From positions 1 through 31,190 of the forward strand of contig CAXFFS010000006.1 in the NCBI GenBank assembly GCA_964002385.1: DNA of 31,190 bases, given 5' to 3'. Source of the DNA: AEGEAN-183 sp964002385. GTDB taxonomy: Bacteria; Pseudomonadota; Gammaproteobacteria; Magnimaribacterales; Magnimaribacteraceae. This document shows, piece after piece, positions 25,640 through 31,190 of the stretch. The notes under the pieces were generated by a model. That model did no database searches. It was not told the origin of the DNA and saw only the letters and a list, made by a program, of their open reading frames with translations. A program made the position numbers and the translations under genes. Positions within the stretch are counted from its first letter, which is position 1. Every line of letters starts with the position of its first letter.

Positions 25640-26830
25640 TTATATATTTTTTGTATCAAAAAGTATAGTTTCATTACCTGGCGAGGGAACTTTAGGAATA
25701 TATTGGGCCGCAATTAAAGAAAACAAAGCAAATAAAGCACCGATGTAAAACACCAAAGTATGTGACCATATCCATACAATTCCTAAGGCTGCAGGAATAA
25801 TTACAGCAGCTATATGATTGATAGTAAAAGAAACTCCTGCACTGCTAGCGATGTCTCGTGGATCAGCTATCTTTTGAAAATAAGTACTAATTGCAATAGC
25901 CATGGCAAAGAACATATGATCTAAAATATAAAGAAAGGCAGCTAACGTAGCGTTTTGAACAAGACCGTATGCTATAAAAACAATTATTAGGCCAATATAT
26001 TCAAACGTTAGTGCTCTTCTTTCACCAAACCTACCAATAAGCTCGCCAATTCTCTCAGCAAAACTCCAATTGAATGCATAATTAATTAGAAACAGTAATG
26101 TAACTTCTGCAGCACTATAACCAAACTTTTCAACCATCAGAAAAGCTGCAAAAACCACAAATATTTGTCTTCTGGCACCAGATAAAAAAGTGAGTACGTA
26201 AAATAGCCAATAGCGTTTCCTAAGTACTAAGTTCTTGTTTTGCGGCACTTTAGAAGGAAACACTGGGAACCCTATGAACATCACAAAAGCCAACACAATA
26301 CAAATGCCACCTGCTATAACAAAATTTATAAAATAAGGTATTTCAAAAACTTCTAATAAGATCCACAGAGAACCATAGACCAATAAAGAGGTTAGAGAAC
26401 CGACGGCTATAAGTTTTCCTAAGATCTTCGGAGCTTCCTCTTTTGATAACCATTGTAAGCTCAAGGACTGCTTTACGGCTTCGAAATAATGAAAACCGGT
26501 ACTCATAACAATAGTTGTGAAATACAAACCGTAAGTAGAAGGAAAGAATCCAGTCATAGAGACCCCCAGTCCCAATAAAGCTAGAGCAAAAACTGCAAAT
26601 ATCTGTTCTCTAATAATAAGAATGACAAAAACGGCGGTAAAAGATAAAAATCCTGGAACTTCCCTAAGGCTTTGTAGAATACCTATCTCCACACCAGTAA
26701 AAGCAGCTTTTTCTACTACAAAGTTGTTTAACATTGCAGACCAGACATTGAAGGCAATTGGCATTGCTATAGACATAAGAATTAGCAATGTGATTGGATT
26801 AATTATTCCCTTTTTAGTTATTTCTTTCAT
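25640..26830 (-). CDS. Major facilitator superfamily (MFS) transporter
   Basis: 396 residues from the ATG at 26830. A TTG one codon upstream would add one residue and is less likely. About 12 membrane helices are visible, with charged loops between helices 2 and 3 and an ERIGELIGRFGERRALTFEY loop between helices 8 and 9 (cytoplasmic A-like motif). The length is normal for MFS. The substrate cannot be deduced. Its partner DUF885 suggests peptide or amino-acid transport, but drug or sugar transport is equally open. It is divergent from the M28 peptidase across 110 bases that hold a terminator-like hairpin. Confidence 0.85.
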   Translation of the reverse strand: MKEITKKGIINPITLLILMSIAMPIAFNVWSAMLNNFVVEKAAFTGVEIGILQSLREVPGFLSFTAVFVILIIREQIFAVFALALLGLGVSMTGFFPSTYGLYFTTIVMSTGFHYFEAVKQSLSLQWLSKEEAPKILGKLIAVGSLTSLLVYGSLWILLEVFEIPYFINFVIAGGICIVLAFVMFIGFPVFPSKVPQNKNLVLRKRYWLFYVLTFLSGARRQIFVVFAAFLMVEKFGYSAAEVTLLFLINYAFNWSFAERIGELIGRFGERRALTFEYIGLIIVFIAYGLVQNATLAAFLYILDHMFFAMAIAISTYFQKIADPRDIASSAGVSFTINHIAAVIIPAALGIVWIWSHTLVFYIGALFALFSLIAAQYIPKVPSPGNETILFDTKNI

Positions 26831-26850
26831 CAAAGTGGCGAAGCTTCTAT

Positions 26851-26869
26851 TAAAAAACCGGAAACGGTT
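26851..26869 (-). promoter_or_regulatory. Terminator-like hairpin in the MFS leader
   Basis: On the minus strand AACCG, loop TTTC, CGGTT, then further T (six T in a row including the stem end). It lies 25 bases before the MFS ATG, so it could attenuate that operon, or stop leftward transcription coming from the M28 side. The stem is only five pairs. Confidence 0.35.
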
Positions 26870-26940
26870 ACTGAAAAAGTTTATTTTCCTTAAGAGCTAC
26901 TTCTAAAGCAAACTTATCTATACAATCCACATCATATTAT

Positions 26941-29208
26941 ATGGTACATAAACATTACCTATCAGCATTAGCTATCTTTCTGACCTTTGCTCTATTCTCT
27001 TTACAACACTTCACTACACAACCCCCAAGCCCAAAAGGACTTGATACACCAGAGAATGAGTTCTCGGCTATTAGAGCTCACAACATTTTAAAATCTCTTC
27101 TTATAGAGAATAAGCCTCATCCTGTTGGTTCTGACCTTAATAAAGTTATTAAAGAAAGACTAAAAAATGAATTAGATAAATTAGGAATAGAACACCAAGA
27201 ACAGAAGACTTGGGCTTGTGCTACAAGGTTTGCTAGTTGTGCTGAAGTAGAAAATCTAATAGCTATAATCCCAGGAGAAACAAAGTCTCCTTACTTAGCA
27301 CTTATGGCTCATTATGATTCAGTACCGATGGCCCCTGGAGCTGGAGATGATGGAGCAGGAGTGGTTGCAATACTTGAAGCCGCTAGAGCTCTAAAGTTAG
27401 AAGCTCCATTTAAACATCCAATTATGTTAATCCTCACAGATGCTGAGGAAAATGGTCTTATAGGTGCAGAGGCTTTTTTTAATCAACACCCTTTAGCCAA
27501 GGAAGTAGGTATTGTTCTCAATGTTGAAGGCAGCGGATCTTCTGGAAGCAGCATGGTACTCAGAACTTCAGATAGTAATGAGCTTTTAATAAAAAGTTAT
27601 TCAAGCGATAACATAAGTCCTTACGGATACTCTTTTATTAAAGAAATTTTTAAGAGGATGCCTAATGACACGGATTTTAGTGTTGTTAAAAGAGCCAAGA
27701 TATCAGGCATAGATTTTGCTTTTGCCGGTGAAAGGAATCATTACCACACTCCAAATGATACTGTGGAAAATATTGATCTCAGAACTATCCAGCACCATGG
27801 AGAAAATATCTTACCTTTGTCAAAGAATTTGGCATCCGTTGATTGGGATGACATGGGAGATGAATTTGTTTATGGAGGAGAAATATATGGTATTTGGACT
27901 CAGTGGAAATCTAGTTACAGTCTTTTTATTTGTATCTTCTCAGCTCTCTTATTAATCACAACTCTTATTAGGTCAAAAACCAATATAAAGAAAACAATGC
28001 TAGGTGTATTGTTTTCTCCCTTAACTTTATTAACAACAATATTGTCCGGTGTTACGGGATTTTATCTGTTGTCCTTTCTTTCTGGAAACGTAATTAGTTG
28101 GCCTGGCATAGATTGGCCTTATCGTCTGTTATTAATAGGTTCTACCACAATAGGTGCACTGATAGGAACTGTAATTAGTAGAAAGTTTGTAAATCAAAAT
28201 GAGATGGTATTTGGTTCTTGGTTCTTTTGGCTCATATTGACTTTAACTATCACTATTTTATTACCAGATGCAGCCAATATATTTATTCTTCCGCTAATCT
28301 TTGCCAGCATATTATTGTTCCTTGCAAACTTCTTAAAAGAAGAGAACCGACCAATATTCTTACTTCTGACCCTAGTAGTTACACTCCCATTAACCTTAGG
28401 ACTTATATTTTCTTTAGAGCAAAGCCAAGGTTATAAGTTAGTTTGGGCAGTACTACCTTTTGCAGGTCTGTACGCTTTAATAATCTCGCCTTTCTTATAT
28501 TCTGTAAATACTAAATCCACTATCTCATTTGTAGGCATAGTTACCTTTGTAGCTTTAATGGCAGGAAGTTTTACTAATCTTTATACGGAGAAAAGACCTC
28601 AACATGTAAATATTCATTTTTATGAAGATCTTGATTCAGGTAAATCTTTCATTCATCTATCAGGCAATTACAAGAATAATTCATCAGATCCAGAACCTTT
28701 GATTGAACCTTTATCTTCTTTTGTAAATACTCAAGATACTAGAGCACTAACTCCATTTACTAAAGAGTATGTATTTAGATATTGGGCTGAAACAAGATCC
28801 AGCGGATGGGAAGGTCCTTCAATAGAAAAGGAAACAAAGATAGATGAGAATAAATTAGTAAAACTTAATTTATCAAGCAATAGATCTGCCAGCAGATTGG
28901 TTTTACTTTTGCCAAAAGATTCAGGTTTAAAATCCTTTCTCTTAGGATCTTTAGAAATTGAACCAGTTTTAAGTAGCTGGGGCCTCTATAAAGGCTATTA
29001 CGTTATTTATCTAAATGGTATTTATGACAAGCCTGTTGAATTAACCCTCAACTTTGACTCTGATAAATCGGAAGCAAGTGCGTACTTGATGGACATAAGC
29101 ACCGTGCTACCGCCACATTTAGATAAGTTGTATAAAGATAGGTCAGGTATATTTTCTCCCGTTCATAGAGGAGACCAAGCGATACTAATTAAAAAGATTT
29201 CAATTTAG
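26941..29208 (+). CDS. Membrane M28 family zinc metallopeptidase (ERMP1-like)
   Basis: 755 residues. After an N-terminal helix (about 5-25), the M28 domain has LMAHYDSV (His124), GAGDDGAG (Asp136/137), TDAEENG (Glu169/170), NVEGSGSSG (Glu196) and HYHTPNDT (His269), the full set of residues for two zinc ions and the catalytic base. A block of about seven to nine membrane helices (about 325-550) follows, and then a soluble C-terminal domain. This matches the ERMP1/Fxna-like multi-pass M28 peptidases, which remove N-terminal residues of peptides. It is divergent from the MFS operon and converges with the MBL gene three bases away. It probably works with DUF885 in peptide degradation. Confidence 0.92.
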   Translation: MVHKHYLSALAIFLTFALFSLQHFTTQPPSPKGLDTPENEFSAIRAHNILKSLLIENKPHPVGSDLNKVIKERLKNELDKLGIEHQEQKTWACATRFASCAEVENLIAIIPGETKSPYLALMAHYDSVPMAPGAGDDGAGVVAILEAARALKLEAPFKHPIMLILTDAEENGLIGAEAFFNQHPLAKEVGIVLNVEGSGSSGSSMVLRTSDSNELLIKSYSSDNISPYGYSFIKEIFKRMPNDTDFSVVKRAKISGIDFAFAGERNHYHTPNDTVENIDLRTIQHHGENILPLSKNLASVDWDDMGDEFVYGGEIYGIWTQWKSSYSLFICIFSALLLITTLIRSKTNIKKTMLGVLFSPLTLLTTILSGVTGFYLLSFLSGNVISWPGIDWPYRLLLIGSTTIGALIGTVISRKFVNQNEMVFGSWFFWLILTLTITILLPDAANIFILPLIFASILLFLANFLKEENRPIFLLLTLVVTLPLTLGLIFSLEQSQGYKLVWAVLPFAGLYALIISPFLYSVNTKSTISFVGIVTFVALMAGSFTNLYTEKRPQHVNIHFYEDLDSGKSFIHLSGNYKNNSSDPEPLIEPLSSFVNTQDTRALTPFTKEYVFRYWAETRSSGWEGPSIEKETKIDENKLVKLNLSSNRSASRLVLLLPKDSGLKSFLLGSLEIEPVLSSWGLYKGYYVIYLNGIYDKPVELTLNFDSDKSEASAYLMDISTVLPPHLDKLYKDRSGIFSPVHRGDQAILIKKISI

Positions 29209-29211
29209 TAG

Positions 29212-30078
29212 CTATTTAACTTTGTTGGTATCTAGCCAATACCCACCTCCTTCAAGGTATTTTATGTGACCAGCAGTGGGCGAAGAAAAATGAGTTCCAA
29301 TAATCAAGATATCTTGATTAACATACTTTTCCAGTAAAGTTTCTCTGGTCTGTTGCGCTTGTCTTTTATCGTAATCAGCTGGGCTACACCAATCTGTATT
29401 TGTCATTTGTACAGGGTGGTGAATGAAGTCACCTGTAATCAAGGCCCTCTTCTTTTTGCTATTAATAAGAACACTCACATGCCCCGGGGTATGACCGGGT
29501 GTGGGGTTCAAACTCACTTCTTTGCATAAACTATGATAATCATCAACAAACTCAACCATTCCAGCATCTACAACTGGCCGGACTGAATCAGAAATTACAG
29601 GGCCATACAAGTCCTCATTTTCATTGTCATTCCAATAAGTCCATTCTTTTTCAGCTATTAAATAACGTGCATTTGGAAAGGTTGGAATCCACTCGCCTTC
29701 CACTAACATCGTATTCCAACCAACATGGTCCACATGCAGATGTGTGCACATAACTAAATCGATTGATTCTTTTGGATAACCAGCTTCTTCTAAGTCATTT
29801 AAAAAATTTGTTTGTAAGTTGCTCCATGTAGGGATATTTCTTTGTTTATCGTTCCCAATACAAGTATCTACAATGATCCTTTTTTCACCCGTATCTATTA
29901 CTAAAGCGTGTATGCTCATAATCAGATTACCTTCAGAATCCATAAAGTTAGGCTGCATCCAATCAATAGGTAAACAAGCTTCTCTTGTCGCATCCGGTAA
30001 AATAAATTTTGTTCCTCCTGTAACTTCCATTTCAACTATTCGAGTCACTAAAACATTACCGATTTTCCACTGATCCAT
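29212..30078 (-). CDS. MBL-fold metallohydrolase
   Basis: 288 residues. The metal motif THLHVDHVGW contains His113, His115, Asp117 and His118; further ligands are His200 in TPGHTPGH, Asp217 in TGDFIH and His263 in GTHFSSP. This is a complete binuclear metallo-beta-lactamase-fold site. The N-terminal WKIGNVLVTRIVEMEVTGG start and the general length fit the group that includes N-acyl homoserine lactonases and related lactone or ester hydrolases, but specificity cannot be set. The ATG lacks a visible Shine-Dalgarno. Codon use is host-like, in contrast to the neighbour on its 5' side. No partner gene is evident. Confidence 0.88.
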   Translation of the reverse strand: MDQWKIGNVLVTRIVEMEVTGGTKFILPDATREACLPIDWMQPNFMDSEGNLIMSIHALVIDTGEKRIIVDTCIGNDKQRNIPTWSNLQTNFLNDLEEAGYPKESIDLVMCTHLHVDHVGWNTMLVEGEWIPTFPNARYLIAEKEWTYWNDNENEDLYGPVISDSVRPVVDAGMVEFVDDYHSLCKEVSLNPTPGHTPGHVSVLINSKKKRALITGDFIHHPVQMTNTDWCSPADYDKRQAQQTRETLLEKYVNQDILIIGTHFSSPTAGHIKYLEGGGYWLDTNKVK

Positions 30079-30139
30079 ATTATTAATATAAATATACTTT
30101 TATTAAATTTGATTTTCTCTGAAGTTGCTTCTTATTCTG

Positions 30140-31190
30140 TTAAAAGAATACATAAGATCTAACTACTACATTCCTGCGGCAGGGAGCTTCTTCAGGAGCT
30201 GTTGGGTCAATGCAGGCAGTGTGAAAGGACCAGCGCGATACTGAACCGTCAGTAATAGAGTCGTAGCACTTGAGCATTGAAACCTCTGTGGGTTTTTGCT
30301 GGGGAAACCAGTACCAATCATGGTTGGGACGATAGGTGAATCGTGTGGTCTCTCCAACACGATCGTCGTAGACACGATAGTTGGTGATGTACGGTTGGTT
30401 GGCGAAGGACGGCCAAGCACATAGGACGAAAGGGTTTTGGCGAACAGTCTCCATAGGCTTAGCAAGATTGATCGACATAAATCGCCTCGACATCTTTGAG
30501 TCAGCCTGTTTCTCAGTATAGTGCTGCTCGCGGCCAAAATTACGGAGGTTCTTTGTGAGAAGCTCACGACAGCGAACCCGGCCACTGTTGTCATTCAGAT
30601 CGTTGTGAACAAGGTTGGCGTAAAAGGCGTTCACACCTGGGATCTTCTTGTCTTGGTCTTCAGTACGATTCCCCTTGTAGTCCTTATCAAACACGTCGTG
30701 GTTATACACAAAAGCATCCGTTGCGTCAGGGAAAAACTCCAAGAGTAGTTTCTCCATCTCTGGGTAGAACACTCTCTCAACCTCTTCTGCGTCATAGAAG
30801 TTTTCGCACTGGGACTCACAGTGTGCTAACGAGACCCCGAGCTTATCCATGCACTCAGGACTGTTGGGTGAGAGACCAGGATGGTACTCCTCCATTCTTC
30901 GAGCATCCCGCAAGACCTGAGGAAAATAGAGGCATCGTCTTCCTTGATCGCTTTCTTCTTTACTTAACGCTTTTGCTTCGTCTTTCCGTGACTGATCTTT
31001 CCATATTTGATTGGACGAGACGATAGAGTAAGACGGTTGCTCGTAGACGGTATAGCGCAGCGGAATAGCTAGGCCACCTTCAGGGGCTTCTATATTGTTC
31101 GTCTGAATATATTCCAAGCACTCTGAGTAGTTTTGAAACCCAACACCCCACTTAGTCTTGATAGGCCCGGGAGGAGCGGTTTCGAGCTTC
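30140..31190 (-). CDS. CmcJ/NvfI-family putative non-haem iron oxygenase, 5' end beyond the window
   Basis: 349 visible residues; the frame is open to the right edge. A TTG at 31117 could be read as a start, but 24 further codons upstream are open and coding-like, so the gene is truncated here. Family marks are VHNDLND (His codon 30605-30607, Asp 30599-30601), INLAKPMETVRQNPFVLCAW, WYWFPQQKPTEVSMLKCYDS, the distal His in SFHTACIDP (30221-30223) and a final RNVVVRSYVF. These fit the CmcJ/NvfI group known from cephamycin and fungal meroterpenoid pathways (also annotated GA4-desaturase-like). The N-terminal half is cysteine-rich. Composition is unlike the rest of the window: sample lines give 45-52% GC against 35% elsewhere, and 13 of 16 arginines in the last 147 codons use CGN. 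Either a recent transfer or an assembly join; family call moderately sure. Confidence 0.75.
   Translation of the reverse strand, partial: KLETAPPGPIKTKWGVGFQNYSECLEYIQTNNIEAPEGGLAIPLRYTVYEQPSYSIVSSNQIWKDQSRKDEAKALSKEESDQGRRCLYFPQVLRDARRMEEYHPGLSPNSPECMDKLGVSLAHCESQCENFYDAEEVERVFYPEMEKLLLEFFPDATDAFVYNHDVFDKDYKGNRTEDQDKKIPGVNAFYANLVHNDLNDNSGRVRCRELLTKNLRNFGREQHYTEKQADSKMSRRFMSINLAKPMETVRQNPFVLCAWPSFANQPYITNYRVYDDRVGETTRFTYRPNHDWYWFPQQKPTEVSMLKCYDSITDGSVSRWSFHTACIDPTAPEEAPCRRNVVVRSYVFF

Noticed and set aside
30166..30594. 142-codon frame overlapping the CmcJ/NvfI-like gene
   Set aside because: Same strand, other frame; the overlapping frame carries all family motifs, and higher GC lengthens chance open frames there.
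1..31190. CRISPR arrays, tRNA or rRNA genes, insertion sequences, integrases, phage genes
   Set aside because: Looked for repeat-spacer patterns, conserved RNA motifs and transposase or integrase signatures and saw none; the foreign-looking right-edge gene has no visible mobility genes within the window.

Overview
The window looks like a piece of an AT-rich, gene-dense chromosome of a free-living marine gammaproteobacterium, SAR86-like in style. The evidence is roughly 35% GC in the lines I counted by hand, almost no intergenic space, a TonB-dependent receptor, the gammaproteobacterial divergent tesA / ybbA-ybbP arrangement, yciB, and many catabolic enzymes (amidohydrolases, SDRs, PhyH dioxygenase, LLM oxidoreductase, GST, DUF885 and M28 peptidases). 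This placement is inference from gene content. No rRNA, tRNA, CRISPR, transposase or integrase was seen, and no gene-free gap exceeds 300 bases.

Layout. 1-2221 (minus): the N-terminal 506 residues of a TonB-dependent receptor running off the left edge, then yciB. 2289-7120: an LLM-family oxidoreductase (plus); a secreted esterase, a small secreted protein and a methyltransferase (minus); an SDR (plus); and a short-form AMP nucleosidase (minus). 7187-10953: tesA (minus) divergent from the ABC exporter pair ybbA-ybbP (plus). 10965-17087 (minus): a four-gene block, transcribed amidohydrolase, PhyH dioxygenase, SDR, single-chain biotin-dependent acyl-CoA carboxylase, divergent from a glutathione S-transferase across a region with a perfect palindrome. 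17800-26830 (minus): small membrane proteins (DUF5652-like, PepSY, NnrU), a second amidohydrolase, an exported FAD-linked oxidase, DUF805, an exported NTF2-like protein, then a winged-helix regulator, a DUF885 peptidase and an MFS transporter. 26941-29208 (plus): a large membrane M28 peptidase. 29212-30078 (minus): an MBL-fold hydrolase.

The right edge, 30140-31190 (minus), is different. It is a CmcJ/NvfI-like putative non-haem iron oxygenase, open at its 5' end, with higher GC and an inverted arginine-codon preference. It is either a recent acquisition or a contig join.

How the genes may work together: the 11-17 kb block reads as an undescribed catabolic route (hydroxylation, dehydrogenation, hydrolysis, carboxylation of an acyl-CoA), with the GST alongside. 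The 23.2-29.2 kb block reads as peptide uptake and degradation with its own regulator. Both are inference from domain content and operon structure; no substrate can be named.
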